From Pseudaquabacterium terrae (GTDB lineage Bacteria > Pseudomonadota > Gammaproteobacteria > Burkholderiales > Burkholderiaceae_C): DNA of 64,000 nt. The position numbers were made by a program, and so were the translations under genes. This document shows positions 26,799 to 38,490 of the stretch, piece after piece. Numbering within the stretch: position 1 is the stretch's first letter; the number at the start of each line of letters is the position of its first letter. The stretch is from NCBI RefSeq assembly GCF_013266755.1, contig NZ_JABRWJ010000013.1:62001-126000 (forward strand), written 5' to 3'. Below the pieces are notes generated by a model that saw only the letters and a list, made by a program, of their open reading frames with translations, searched no databases and was not told where the DNA came from.

Positions 26799-27685
26799 GC
26801 CGGACGCCGCGCATCGACGCCCATCAGCACTTCTGGCGCCTGGCCGATCGCGCCGGTCACTGGCCCCCGCCAGCGCTGGGGGCGATCCACCGCGACTTCA
26901 CGCCCGGGGACTTCGAGCCGCTGCGCCGAGCCGCCGGCATCGACGGCACGGTGGTCGTGCAGTCGATGCCCAGCGAACAAGAGACGCGGCAGTTGCTCGG
27001 CCTGCCCGACCGGCACGATTTCATCCTGGGTGTCGTCGGCTGGGTCGACCTCAAGGCACCGGAAGCGCCGCAGCGCATCGCGGCGCTCGCCGCGCACCCG
27101 AAGCTCAAGGGCCTGCGTCCGATGTTGCAGGACCTGGACGACGACGCCTGGATCGCCGATGCGGCCGTCGACCCCTCGGCGCGCGCGATGTGCGCGCACG
27201 GCCTGGTCTTCGATGCGCTGGTTCTCACGCGGCACCTCGGCGCGCTCGATGCCTTCGCCGCGCGCCACCCCGGGCTCGCGATCGTCATCGACCATGGCGC
27301 CAAGCCGCCGATCGCCCGCGGCGAGATCGAGCCGTGGCGCCGCGCGCTCGCGCCACTCGCCGCGCGGCCGAACGTGCACTGCAAGGTGTCGGGCCTGCTG
27401 ACCGAAGCCGGCGAACACCGCAGCGCGCAGGCGCTGCAGCCCTACGTACAGGCGCTGTGGACGCTGTTCGGAGCCGCGCGGCTGCTGTGGGGCAGCGACT
27501 GGCCGGTGCTGCGCCTGGCCGCCGACTACGGCGCCTGGCTCGACATGTGCGAGCTGCTGTTCTCGACCATCGCGCCGGAACTTGGCGACTCGCAGCGCGC
27601 CGCACTGTTCGGCGGCCATGCCCAGCGTCTCTACAGGCTCCACGACCAGGCCGGCCACGACCGTGGTCCCGGCTGCATGCGGTGA
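26795..27685 (+). CDS. Amidohydrolase-family lactonase, probable L-fuconolactonase
   Basis: 296-aa metal-dependent hydrolase of the COG3618 amidohydrolase group. The N-terminal metal motif is IDAHQHFWR, then VVQSMPSEQET, FILGVVGWVDL, KLKGLRPMLQD, IDHGAKPPI and the C-terminal LLWGSDWPVL with the conserved Asp. Family members open L-fucono-1,5-lactone or L-rhamnono-lactone. It overlaps the dehydrogenase by 4 bp. The dehydratase, second dehydrogenase and aldolase/hydrolase for the rest of the fucose route are not in this window. Confidence 0.82.
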   Translation: MSRTPRIDAHQHFWRLADRAGHWPPPALGAIHRDFTPGDFEPLRRAAGIDGTVVVQSMPSEQETRQLLGLPDRHDFILGVVGWVDLKAPEAPQRIAALAAHPKLKGLRPMLQDLDDDAWIADAAVDPSARAMCAHGLVFDALVLTRHLGALDAFAARHPGLAIVIDHGAKPPIARGEIEPWRRALAPLAARPNVHCKVSGLLTEAGEHRSAQALQPYVQALWTLFGAARLLWGSDWPVLRLAADYGAWLDMCELLFSTIAPELGDSQRAALFGGHAQRLYRLHDQAGHDRGPGCMR

Positions 27686-27793
27686 TGGCCCCCCACTTGA
27701 GAGATCGGAGCGTCTTCCACGTCGATTGATCAGCCCGCGGCGCCTTGAGATGACCGGCAACGCCGACGATGCGCTGGGTGGGCGAGTCAGCCT

Positions 27794-29332
27794 TCAGGCG
27801 GTCGCCGCCTCGCGCTCCAATGCTGCGAGCACACGCGCGACGAAGTCGCCGTGCGTGGGCATCGTCTCGGCCGTGCCGGCGATGGCCGCGTGCACGCGGC
27901 CGAAGTGATCGCGCAGGGCCTGCTCTTCCAGCAGCTCCACGCCGGGTTCACACGCCGTCGGCATCAAGCCGTGGCCGAGGTAGAGCGAGATCCACGAGTC
28001 CTGGAGGAAGCTGTCCGGATCGAGGATCGCCACGCGGCCGCTGCTTCGGTACAGCTCGATCTGGTGCTGCAGCGTCTCGGGAATCGGCATCGCCGCGCAA
28101 TAGCGCCAGAACGGGCTGTCGTCGCGCTGCGTGAGCTTGTAGTGCAGGATGATGAAGTCGCGGATCGACTCGTACTGCCGCGCCATGCGGCGGTTGAACT
28201 CGGCCGCGAGGGAAGGTTGGCAGTCCCGGCGCGGCAACAGCTCGATCAGGCGGCCGACACCGTCCACGATCAGCTGGATGCTGGTCGACTCCAGCGGCTC
28301 CAGGAAGCCCGAGGACAGGCCGACTGCGACGACGTTCTTCACCCAGGCTTCGCGCCGCCGGCCGGTGGTGAAGCGCAGCTGCCGCGGGGCATCCTGCGCC
28401 TGGCCGTCCAGCCCGGCCAGCAGCACGCGCGAGGCTTCCTCGTCCGAGGTATAGGCATTGCAGTAGACATGGCCGTTCCCGGTGCGGTGCTGCAGCGGAA
28501 TGCGCCAGGTCCAGCCCGCGGGCTTCGCGGCCGAGACGGTGTAGGGCGTCAGCGGCTCGACCCGGGCGCACGGCACCGCCTGCGCGCTGTTGACCGGCAG
28601 CCAGCGGCTCCAGTCCTCGAACGGGCTCTTCATGGCCCCATCGATCAGCAGCCCGCGGAAGCCCGAGCAGTCGATGAACAGGTCGCCGTCGATGCGGCGC
28701 CCGTCGCGCAGGCGCACCGCGGCGACGAAGCCGTCCTCGGGCCGCTGCTCGACGTCGACGATGGTGCCCTCGATGCGCTGCGCGCCGTGCGCGATCGCGA
28801 AGTCGCGTAGGTAGGCGGCGTAGAGGCCGGCGTCGAAGTGGAAGGCGAAGGAGTAGGCGTTCGACGGCGACGGCTGTTCGCCCTGCGGCGTCCGGAAGCG
28901 GTTGAGCCGGGCCATCACCGTCGCCGTGGACCATTCCTCGTGCGAAGGCATTCCGCCGGCCTGCCGCAGCCGCAGCCAGTAGCTCCACGCCGGGCGGTTC
29001 GCGATCGGCGGGCCGAAGTTGCCGAAGCCGTGGAAGAAGCGGTTGCCGAGGCGGCCCCAATCCTTGAACTCGATGCCCAGCTTGAACGTGGCCTGGGTCC
29101 GACGGATGAAGTCGGCGCCGTCGATGCCCAGCGTCTCGTTGTAGGCGCGGATCGGCGGCAAGGTGGCCTCGCCGACACCGATGGTGCCGATCTCCGGCGA
29201 CTCGACCAGCACCACTTCGCAACGGTGGCCTCCGTCGCCGTGGCGAAAGAGCTTGGCCAATGGCGCCGCGGCCATCCAGCCGGCGGTGCCGCCGCCGACG
29301 ATCACGATCTTGCGCAGGGGTTGTGCTTGCAT
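27794..29332 (-). CDS. Tryptophan halogenase-family flavoprotein 2
   Basis: 512-aa second member of PF04820. Motifs are VGGGTAGWM at 12-20, K84 in FKLGIEF, GWTWRIPLQ (the WxWxIP halogenase signature) and EPLESTSI. It is clearly a paralogue of the protein at 12401 but not a recent copy. It stands alone on the minus strand between the fucose operon (convergent, 108 bp gap with no clear hairpin) and the ROK regulator (divergent). ATG 29332 is chosen; an in-frame start at 29395 would add 21 residues without a recognisable signal. No flavin reductase is nearby. Role in glycan use unknown. Confidence 0.87.
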   Translation of the reverse strand: MQAQPLRKIVIVGGGTAGWMAAAPLAKLFRHGDGGHRCEVVLVESPEIGTIGVGEATLPPIRAYNETLGIDGADFIRRTQATFKLGIEFKDWGRLGNRFFHGFGNFGPPIANRPAWSYWLRLRQAGGMPSHEEWSTATVMARLNRFRTPQGEQPSPSNAYSFAFHFDAGLYAAYLRDFAIAHGAQRIEGTIVDVEQRPEDGFVAAVRLRDGRRIDGDLFIDCSGFRGLLIDGAMKSPFEDWSRWLPVNSAQAVPCARVEPLTPYTVSAAKPAGWTWRIPLQHRTGNGHVYCNAYTSDEEASRVLLAGLDGQAQDAPRQLRFTTGRRREAWVKNVVAVGLSSGFLEPLESTSIQLIVDGVGRLIELLPRRDCQPSLAAEFNRRMARQYESIRDFIILHYKLTQRDDSPFWRYCAAMPIPETLQHQIELYRSSGRVAILDPDSFLQDSWISLYLGHGLMPTACEPGVELLEEQALRDHFGRVHAAIAGTAETMPTHGDFVARVLAALEREAATA

Positions 29333-29471
29333 GGCAGACGACTCGATGGGATCCACGGGGACAGGGGCAACGAATGCGGGACGCGGCGGGCGCATCGTGG
29401 CCTTGGGGCCTGCGCTGTCCGCGGCAGGGCCCCGGCCGCAACATTGAAGCCCGGAACCTGCACTGTCGGTA

Positions 29472-29514
29472 GGTGTTTCCCCCGTCTTTATTAGTTTGTC
29501 GAGCGAACTATGAT
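29472..29514 (+). promoter_or_regulatory. Regulon promoter element, copy 3 (ROK/xylBA operon)
   Basis: GGTGTTT (29472-29478), 25 nt, CGAACTA (29504-29510), TATGAT (29509-29514) as -10-like hexamer and TTTATT as -35-like hexamer. Only 40 bp separate it from the regulator start, so the ROK gene is probably expressed from this element and may control itself. Confidence 0.72.
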
Positions 29515-29554
29515 GCCGTCATGACAAGAATACTGGCGACCAGGAGCGTGCGTC

Positions 29555-30786
29555 TTGCTCGTTGATCTATCGGAAGCGGCCGGCCACCAGCAGTTGCTCA
29601 AGGGCATCAACCGGATGGCGCTGGTGCGCCACCTGTGCGCCAACCCCGGGCGCTCGCGGGCCGACCTGGCGGTCGATGTGCAGCTGACCAAGTCCACGGT
29701 CAGCATGCTGGTGCGCGAGCTGATCGACGAGGGTTGGCTGATCGAGCGCGAGGTGGTTGCTACCGGCGAGCTCGGCCGGCGCCCGACGCCGCTGTACGTC
29801 GACCCGTCACGGCTCGTGCTCGTCGGCGCCGAAGTGGGCATCGAGGGCGCGCGGGTCGTGGTCACCGCACTCACCGGCGAGGTGCTGTCCCGGGCGCGCC
29901 TGGGCTATGGCGCCGCGCGCGGCGCGAAGGCCTGCCTCGCCGTGCTGGGGAGCGCGATGCTGAAGGCTTGCAAGCAGCTCGACGCGCAAACGCAGCGCGT
30001 CATCGGCATCGGCGTCGGCCTGCCCGGCGGCGTCGACGAGGTCAGCGGCTTCCTGCACTTCGCGCCCAACCTGCACTGGCGCGACGTCCCGGTGGGCGAC
30101 CTGATGGCGGAGAAGCTCGCCGGTTCGGCGCTGGCCGGCGTGCCGTTGTTCCTGCAGAACGAGGCGGATGTCGCGGCGATCGGCGAGATGGAGTTCAACC
30201 CCGGCGAGGCGGTGGATCCGCTGCTGTACGTCAGCGTGAACCAGGGCGTCGGCGCGGGCGTGATCGTCGGCGACCGGCTGCTGATGGGCCGGCGCGGCTT
30301 CGCGGGCGAGGTCGGCCACATCGTGTTGCAGGTCGGCGGGCCCGCATGTTCCTGCGGCCGTCACGGCTGCGCCGAGGCCTTGATCGGCGCCCGTGCGATG
30401 TTGCCGGACTCGGGCGACGACGATCCGCTGGCCGAGGTGCAGCGGCGGCTGGCCGTCGGCGATGTCCAGACCCAGCGCGCGGTCAAGAAGGCCGGCAGCT
30501 ACCTCGGTGTGCTGCTGCAGAACCTGGCCGCGGCCTACGACCCCGGCTGCATCGTGCTGGGCGGCGCGGCGATCGAGTTGGGCGATGCCTTCGTGCAGCC
30601 GGCGCTGCGCACGCTGAACGATTACGCCGAAGCCGCCAGCTTGTCGCCACCGCCGGTGCGCATGTCGCGCTTCGGCGCCGACGCCGTGGCCGTCGGTGCG
30701 GCTGCGCTGGCGCGCTACCGTCTCACGCGGCCCTTGATCGCGCCGGCGTATGCGGCTGCGCGCGGGGCCGCGAAGCAGGAGGCGGC

Positions 30787-30790
<4 letters not shown>
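29555..30790 (+). CDS. ROK-family transcriptional regulator (XylR-like)
   Basis: 411-aa ROK repressor. The N-terminal winged helix-turn-helix spans about residues 18-65 (RSRADLAVDVQLTKSTVSMLVRE), followed by the sugar-kinase-like domain with GIGVGLPGGV, FLQNEADVAAIGE, the zinc site H255 with C265, C267 and C272 (CSCGRHGCAEAL), and LGGAAIELG. ROK regulators of this layout in front of xylAB usually repress xylose genes until xylose binds. TTG 29555 is chosen because AGGAG lies 8 nt upstream. The stop overlaps xylB. It is the best local candidate to bind the shared promoter element. Confidence 0.9.
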
Positions 30791-32282
<1,492 letters not shown>

Positions 32283-32286
<4 letters not shown>

Positions 32287-33602
32287 CGAGCTACTTCCAA
32301 GCCATTGATCCGGTTCGATTCCGGGGCCCCGGCAGCGACGACCCGCTGTCCTATCGCCACTACGACAAGGACCGCGTGGTCCTCGGCAAGCGCATGGAGG
32401 ACCACCTGCGCTTCGCGGTGTGCTACTGGCACTCCTTCTGCTGGACCGGGCTCGATCCCTTCGGCGGCCAGACCTTCGAGCGCCCGTGGTTCCAGGGCGG
32501 CTCGCCGATGGAGCTGGCGGCCGTGAAGGCCGACGCCGCGTTCGAGCTCTTCAGCAAGCTCGGCGTGCCGTACTACACCTTCCACGACCGTGACGTCGCG
32601 CCGGAAGGCACCACGCCGCGCGAGAGCCGCGACAACTTCCTGCGCATGGTCGACGTGCTGGCGGCGCACCAGCAGCGCAGCGGCGTGAAGCTGCTGTGGG
32701 GCACGGCGAACCTGTTCAGTCACCGCCGCTACATGGCCGGCGCGGCGACGAACCCGGACCCCGCGGTGTTCGCGCAGGCCGCGATCCAGGTGCGCGACGC
32801 ACTGGAGGCGACGAAACGCCTGGGCGGCGAGAACTACGTGCTGTGGGGCGGCCGCGAAGGCTACGAGACGCTGCTGAACACGCGCGTCGGACAGGAGCTG
32901 GACCAGATGGGCCGCTTCCTGAGCATGGTGGTCGAGCACAAGCACAAGATCGGCTTTGAGGGTGCCATCCTCATCGAGCCCAAGCCGCGCGAACCTTCCA
33001 AGCACCAGTACGACTTCGACGTCGCGACGGTCTACGGCTTCCTGGTGCGCTACGGCCTCGAGAAGGAGGTCAAGGTCAACATCGAGGCCAACCACGCGAC
33101 GCTGTCGGGCCACAGCTTCGAGCACGAGATCGCGATGGCCTCGGCGCTGGGCATCCTCGGCAGCATCGACATGAACCGCGGTGATCCGCAGCTCGGCTGG
33201 GACACCGACCAGTTCCCGAACAACCTGCCCGAGACGGCCCTGGCGCTGTACCACATCCTGCAGGCCGGCGGCCTCGGCTCGGGCGGCCTGAACTTCGACG
33301 CCAAGGTGCGCCGGCAGTCGCTCGACGCCGAGGACCTGTTCCACGGCCACGTCGGCGCGATGGACCTGTGCGCCCGTGCGCTGCTGCTGGCCGAGAAGCT
33401 GGTGCAGGACGGCCGCCTGGCGCAAGCCGTGGACGCTCGTTATGCGGGTTGGCACTCGGCCGAGGCGCAGGAGGTGCTGAACGGCCGCGTGACGCTGGCC
33501 GAACTGGCCGACCGCGCGCTCACGGCCAACGCCGACACCGCACCCGTCTCCGGACGCCAGGAGGCGCTGGAGAACCTGTTCAACCGGCTCTGCGAGGGCT
33601 GA
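32283..33602 (+). CDS. xylA: Xylose isomerase
   Basis: 439-aa class II xylose isomerase converting D-xylose to D-xylulose in the cytoplasm. H101 and D104 lie in [12 protein letters not shown], as in E. coli XylA; metal and substrate residues lie in [41 protein letters not shown] and the [16 protein letters not shown] region. The start overlaps the xylB stop. A 152-bp gap to the next TonB receptor shows no convincing promoter or terminator, so read-through is likely. Confidence 0.95.
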
Positions 33603-33754
33603 AGAGCATGCACGCCGCACACCACGAGCCGATCGGCCGATGTTGACGCTGGGCCGCGATCACGGCGGCACACCGGCGCACGAGGCCCTCAGCGGCCATT
33701 GAAGCAGTAGCCCCAGGGGTGGGGTGAGTTCGAAACCTTCAGAAAGACTACGAC

Positions 33755-36700
33755 ATGAGACAAGTTCGACGGACGGCGTTGTCGATCGCCGCAGCCCAGG
33801 TTGCTCTCTTCTGGGCGCACGGCGCGCTGGCGCAGACGCCCACCGCACCGCAGCCCGCGGCCTCGGCACCGGCTGGCGCCAAACCCAGGGAAGAAGCACC
33901 GGCGACCATCGTCGTGCAAGGCCGGCGCGCCGCGCTGGCGTCGTCTCAGAAGATCAAGCAGGACGCTGACGAGGTCGTCGATTCGATCGTCGCCGACGAG
34001 ATCGGCAAGCTGCCGGACCGCTCGGTCACCGAAGTGCTGCAGCGCGTCGTCGGCGTGACGATCGACCGCACGATGGCCCGCAAGGATCCGGAGCACTACT
34101 CGGTCGAAGGCTCCGGCGTGAACATCCGTGGCCTGAGCTTCGTACGCTCGGAGCTGAACGGCCGCGACACCTTCTCGGCCAATGGCGGCCGCGCGCTGAA
34201 CTTCGAGGACGTGCCGCCCGAGCTGATGTCCGGCGTCGACATCTACAAGAATCCCTCGGCCGTGCAGATCGAAGGCGCCATCGGTGGCCTGGTGAACCTG
34301 CGCACGGCGATGCCGCTCGATTTCGCGGGTGCCAAGGCCTCGATGTCGCTGCAGGGCACTTACTCGGAAGCACAGCGCAAGTGGAGCCCGTCAGGGTCGG
34401 GCCTGGTCTCGAACCGCTGGAACACCGACTTCGGCCAGTTCGGCGCGCTGCTGAGCCTGGCGCATTCGGTCAGCAACACCCGCACCGACTACTACCAGGT
34501 CGAGCCGTACTTCAAGATCGATCCGGACGGCGCCGGCCCGCTGGAGCGCAACTACTGGGTGCCCAAGGGCGCGCAATGGCGCACGCTGGAATTCGAGCGC
34601 ACGCGTGATGGCCTGTACGGCGCGCTGCAGTGGAAGCGCGACAACGTCGAGTCGTCGCTGACGTACTTCAAGTCGAAGTACAAGATGCACTGGGACGAGA
34701 ACGCGATCTTCGCGCAGTCCGATGCGTGGAACATCGCCGTCGATGGCGGCGTCTACAACGCCAACAACGCGCTGCAGCAAGGCACCCTGCGCGAAGCGGT
34801 GATGCGCGATGGCGGCATCAGCTTCGGCGCCGACACGCGTTACCAGGACCGCGACTCCAGCACGCAGGACCTGGGCTGGAACCTGCGCTGGAAGCTCAAC
34901 GACCGCTGGACCGTCAGCACCGACCTGCAGCTCGTGCGTTCGAAGACCCAGTCCTTCGACTCGACGGTGGCCACCGGCCTGCTGATGCCCAAGGAGAACC
35001 TGGACCTCTCCGGCTCGATCCCGCGCCTGCGCTTCGACAGCAGCGACCTCGCAGCCTTCAACGATCCGTCCAAATACTTCTGGGCGTTCACGATGGACCA
35101 TCGTGACAGGAGCAAGGCCGAATCCAAGTCGTGGCGCACCGACGCGAAGTACAGCTTCGACCATCCGGTGCTGAACGATCTGCAGTTCGGCATTCGCCTG
35201 GCCGATCGCGAGGCGACCACGCTGAACTCGATGAACCCGGCCAAGGCCGCCTACAACTGGGCCGCGATCACGCAGCCGTGGATGCGCGGTTGGTACCTGG
35301 ACAACCTGGCGCGCCTGAGCGACCCGCGCTTCAGCGACGGCACCTACCTGCACCAGTTCAACAACTTCTTCGGCGGCAAGTTCTCGGTACCCGGGTTGTA
35401 CATGCCGACCGTGGCGATGGCACAGGGCTACCCCGACAGCTACGCGAAGCTGCACACCTACTCACGGCAGATGTGCGCCGAGAAGAACGGCGGCAACATC
35501 GACGCCTGCAACTCGTTCTGGACGCCCAGCACCTTCGGCGTCGATCCCGCCGGCACCAACGACCAGGAGGAACGCACGCAGGCCGCCTACGCGCAGCTGC
35601 GCTTCGGCTTCGACGACTTGAAGTACCCGGTCGATGGCAACCTCGGCGTGCGCGTGGTGCGCACGAAGATGTCGTCCGCCGGCTACCTGACCTTCAACAT
35701 CGACGGCGGGCTGTTCCCGCAGCCGGGCCAGGTGCTCGGCGGCGTGCCGGTGCCGGCGCTGTCGCCGTTCGCCGCGCCGATCACCTTCTCGCAGACCTAC
35801 ACCGATACGCTGCCCAGCCTGAACCTGAAGATGAAGGTGTCGCCGGAGCTGCAGTTCCGCCTCGGCCTCGCGAAGGCGATCGCCCGCCCGGACTTCGCCG
35901 ACATGCAGGCCTACTCGACGATGACGATGTCGGCGGCGCAGAAGCACTCCGAAGGCGACGTGCTGGTGATCGACCGGCTGTCCTTCACCGGCAGGGCCAA
36001 CGGCAACCCGGCGCTCAAGCCGGTGAGGTCGACCCAGCTCGACCTGACCGGCGAGTGGTACTTCAGCAAGAACGGCTCGTTGACGGTGGCGCTGTTCAAC
36101 AAGGACCTGAAGGACGTGATCGTCAACCAGACGACCACGGCGCAGCTGGCCGATGCATCCGGCACGCTGCACGACTTCACCGTCACGTCGCCGGTCAACG
36201 GTGCCAAGGGCCATGCGCGCGGCATCGAAGTCGCCTTCCAGCGCTACTTCGACATGCTGCCGGGCTGGCTCGCGGGCATCGGCGTGCAGGCGAACTACAC
36301 CTACATCGACAGCCAGACCAAGCCCTACAACTCGGTCTACAGCCCGACCTGCAGCGGCACCGCCACCGAAGGCATCGAGAGCCTGAATCGCAACATCAAC
36401 GGTTGCGACACCGATGGCCGCAGCTTCGGCAACCTGCCGCTGCAGAACCTCTCGCGCCACAACTACAACCTGGCGGTGCTGTACGACCAGGGCTCGCTGT
36501 CGGCACGGCTGGCCTACAGCTGGCGGTCGAAGTACCTGCAGGGCGTCAACGTCAACGGCACGAACGGCACCGACGGGCGCGACGACAGCGGCGCCGCGGT
36601 GGCTTGGGCGCTGCCGACCTGGAATGACGACTACGGCCAGCTCGACGGCGGCGTGACCTACCGGTTCAACGACCAGCTGAGTTTCAGCCTGGAAGGCTCG

Positions 36701-36814
36701 AACCTCACGAACCGCATCAACCGGCAGCTGATGCAGCAGAACATCGGCATGATGACGCGTGCGGTGCACTACACCGGCCGTCGCTACACGCTGCAAGCCA
36801 GCTACACGTTCTGA
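33755..36814 (+). CDS. TonB-dependent outer-membrane receptor 2
   Basis: 1019-aa receptor with the same plan as the first: signal peptide to [14 protein letters not shown], plug with [18 protein letters not shown] and [21 protein letters not shown], and a long barrel ending QASYTF. No STN domain. Shared signal and plug sequence indicates ancient duplication, while the extracellular loops differ, which would allow a different oligosaccharide cargo. Its TGA overlaps the GH35 ATG, tying it to side-chain removal, as in known xyloglucan loci where a TonB receptor neighbours GH35, GH31 and GH95. Confidence 0.93.
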   Translation: MRQVRRTALSIAAAQVALFWAHGALAQTPTAPQPAASAPAGAKPREEAPATIVVQGRRAALASSQKIKQDADEVVDSIVADEIGKLPDRSVTEVLQRVVGVTIDRTMARKDPEHYSVEGSGVNIRGLSFVRSELNGRDTFSANGGRALNFEDVPPELMSGVDIYKNPSAVQIEGAIGGLVNLRTAMPLDFAGAKASMSLQGTYSEAQRKWSPSGSGLVSNRWNTDFGQFGALLSLAHSVSNTRTDYYQVEPYFKIDPDGAGPLERNYWVPKGAQWRTLEFERTRDGLYGALQWKRDNVESSLTYFKSKYKMHWDENAIFAQSDAWNIAVDGGVYNANNALQQGTLREAVMRDGGISFGADTRYQDRDSSTQDLGWNLRWKLNDRWTVSTDLQLVRSKTQSFDSTVATGLLMPKENLDLSGSIPRLRFDSSDLAAFNDPSKYFWAFTMDHRDRSKAESKSWRTDAKYSFDHPVLNDLQFGIRLADREATTLNSMNPAKAAYNWAAITQPWMRGWYLDNLARLSDPRFSDGTYLHQFNNFFGGKFSVPGLYMPTVAMAQGYPDSYAKLHTYSRQMCAEKNGGNIDACNSFWTPSTFGVDPAGTNDQEERTQAAYAQLRFGFDDLKYPVDGNLGVRVVRTKMSSAGYLTFNIDGGLFPQPGQVLGGVPVPALSPFAAPITFSQTYTDTLPSLNLKMKVSPELQFRLGLAKAIARPDFADMQAYSTMTMSAAQKHSEGDVLVIDRLSFTGRANGNPALKPVRSTQLDLTGEWYFSKNGSLTVALFNKDLKDVIVNQTTTAQLADASGTLHDFTVTSPVNGAKGHARGIEVAFQRYFDMLPGWLAGIGVQANYTYIDSQTKPYNSVYSPTCSGTATEGIESLNRNINGCDTDGRSFGNLPLQNLSRHNYNLAVLYDQGSLSARLAYSWRSKYLQGVNVNGTNGTDGRDDSGAAVAWALPTWNDDYGQLDGGVTYRFNDQLSFSLEGSNLTNRINRQLMQQNIGMMTRAVHYTGRRYTLQASYTF

Positions 36815-38487
36815 TGGGCGCGTTCTTCCATGCCGTGATCGGCCTGGCGGTAGCCACCGCGACCACGCTGGCGGGGCCACCCGCCGGCGCGACGCCGGCG
36901 GGCGGTTCCGCCGGCGTCGCGCCGCACCTGGTGCAGCGCGACGGCCGCCATGCCCTGATGGTGGACGGCGCGCCCTTCCTGATACTGGGCGCCCAGGTCC
37001 ACAACTCGAGCAACTACCCCCAGGCGCTGGACAAGGTCTGGCCGGCGGTGAAGGACATCCAAGCCAACACCTTGGAAGTGCCGATCTCGTGGGAGCAGGT
37101 CGAGCCGGTCGAGGGCCGCTTCGACTTCAGCTTCGTCGACACGCTGGTGCGCGAGGCGCGGCAGAACAAGGTTCGCCTTGTGCTGCTGTGGTTCGGCACC
37201 TGGAAGAACACCAGCCCGCAGTACACCCCGGCGTGGGTGAAGCTGGACAACCGGCGCTTTCCGCGCATGGTCGACCAGCAGGGCAAGAACAGCTACTGCC
37301 TGTCGCCCTTCGGCGAACACACGCTGGCTGCCGACAAGAAGGCCTTCGTGGCCTTCATGTCGCACCTGAAGAAGATCGACGAGCAGCAGCGCACGGTGAT
37401 CATGGTGCAGGTGCAGAACGAGGTCGGCACCTTCGGCCTGGTGCGCGACTTCGGCCCGAAGGCGCAGGCCGCCTTCGAGCGCGAGGTTCCCGCGGCCGTG
37501 CTGGCGCGCAAAAAGCCGCCGGTGCCGGGCGCCGCGTCGGGCGCGTGGCGCGTCGTCTATGGTGATTACGCCGACGAGTACTTCCATGCCTGGGCCATCG
37601 CCAGCTACATCGAGCAGATCGCCCGCGCGGGCCGCGCGGTGTACGACCTGCCGATGGTCGTGAACAATGCGCTGCGCGACCCGCTGGAGCCGATCGCGCC
37701 GTGGAAGAGCAACTTCGCCAGCGGCGGGCCGACCTACGATGTCATCGACATCTACAAGGCCGCCGCCCCCAGCATCGACATCGTCGGCCCGGACATCTAC
37801 CACCCCGAGTCGGCGAAGGTCAGCGCGCACCTGGGCCAGTTCCAGCGTCCGGACAACGCGCTGTTCGTGCCCGAGCTTGGCAATGCCGCGCCTTACGCGC
37901 GTTACGTCTACCAGATCCTCGGCCGCGGCGCGATCGGTGTCGCGCCTTTCGGCATCGACTACTTCGACTACGCCAACTTCCCGCTCGGCGCGAAGAGCAG
38001 CGACAAGGCGATGGTCGAACCCTTCGCGCGCATCTACGCCGCGTTCGCGCCGATGCAGCGGCAATGGGCCCGCTGGGCCTTCGAGGGCCGCACCTACGGC
38101 GTCGCCAAGGGCGACGACCTGCGTGACCAGACCGTCGCGATGAAGGGCTGGAAGGCGCAGGTGAGCTTCGACCAGTGGATGTTCGGCGAGCGCGAGTGGC
38201 CGGGCAATGCCAAGGAGCAGCCTCCGCATGCGAAGCAGCCGAACGGCGGCGTCGCGATCGCGCAGATCGCCGACGACGAGTTCGTGCTCGTCGGGCAGTT
38301 CGCCCGCGTGCGGCTGGACGATGCCGAAGGCAGCGGCCGGGCGCAGCTCGTCAGCGCCGAGCAGGGCCGGTTCGACGAGCGCGGCCGCTGGGTGATGGAG
38401 CGGCGCTGGAACGGCGACCAGGTGGACTGGGGCCTGAACTTCACCGGGAACCCCGTGGTCCTGAAGGTGAAGATGGGACGCTACTGA
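36814..38487 (+). CDS. GH35 beta-galactosidase
   Basis: 557-aa exported GH35 enzyme with a C-terminal DUF5597-like sandwich, resembling the xyloglucan-active GH35 type of Cellvibrio. The acid/base is E203 in VQVQNEVG and the nucleophile E354 in LFVPELGN; the barrel begins [12 protein letters not shown]. It should remove beta-1,2-galactose from xyloglucan side chains after defucosylation. The signal peptide (residues 1 to about 26) is followed by a Gly/Ala/Pro stretch encoded by a perfect inverted repeat (listed separately). Start overlaps the receptor stop (TGATG). Confidence 0.9.
   Translation: MGAFFHAVIGLAVATATTLAGPPAGATPAGGSAGVAPHLVQRDGRHALMVDGAPFLILGAQVHNSSNYPQALDKVWPAVKDIQANTLEVPISWEQVEPVEGRFDFSFVDTLVREARQNKVRLVLLWFGTWKNTSPQYTPAWVKLDNRRFPRMVDQQGKNSYCLSPFGEHTLAADKKAFVAFMSHLKKIDEQQRTVIMVQVQNEVGTFGLVRDFGPKAQAAFEREVPAAVLARKKPPVPGAASGAWRVVYGDYADEYFHAWAIASYIEQIARAGRAVYDLPMVVNNALRDPLEPIAPWKSNFASGGPTYDVIDIYKAAAPSIDIVGPDIYHPESAKVSAHLGQFQRPDNALFVPELGNAAPYARYVYQILGRGAIGVAPFGIDYFDYANFPLGAKSSDKAMVEPFARIYAAFAPMQRQWARWAFEGRTYGVAKGDDLRDQTVAMKGWKAQVSFDQWMFGEREWPGNAKEQPPHAKQPNGGVAIAQIADDEFVLVGQFARVRLDDAEGSGRAQLVSAEQGRFDERGRWVMERRWNGDQVDWGLNFTGNPVVLKVKMGRY
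36885..36924 (+). repeat. Perfect 17-bp inverted repeat inside the GH35 leader
   Basis: Arms 36885-36901 and 36908-36924 are exact reverse complements around a 6-nt loop, nearly all G and C, starting 71 nt into the GH35 gene. It codes for a low-complexity Ala/Gly/Pro linker after the signal peptide. There is no T-run, so it is not a classical terminator. It could slow ribosomes or shield downstream message, or be an inserted repeat. Confidence 0.75.
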
Positions 38488-38490
38488 GCC

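Noticed and set aside
27686-27793. Terminator between the convergent fucose operon and the second halogenase-like gene
   Set aside because: No convincing stem-loop or T-run is visible in these 108 bp.
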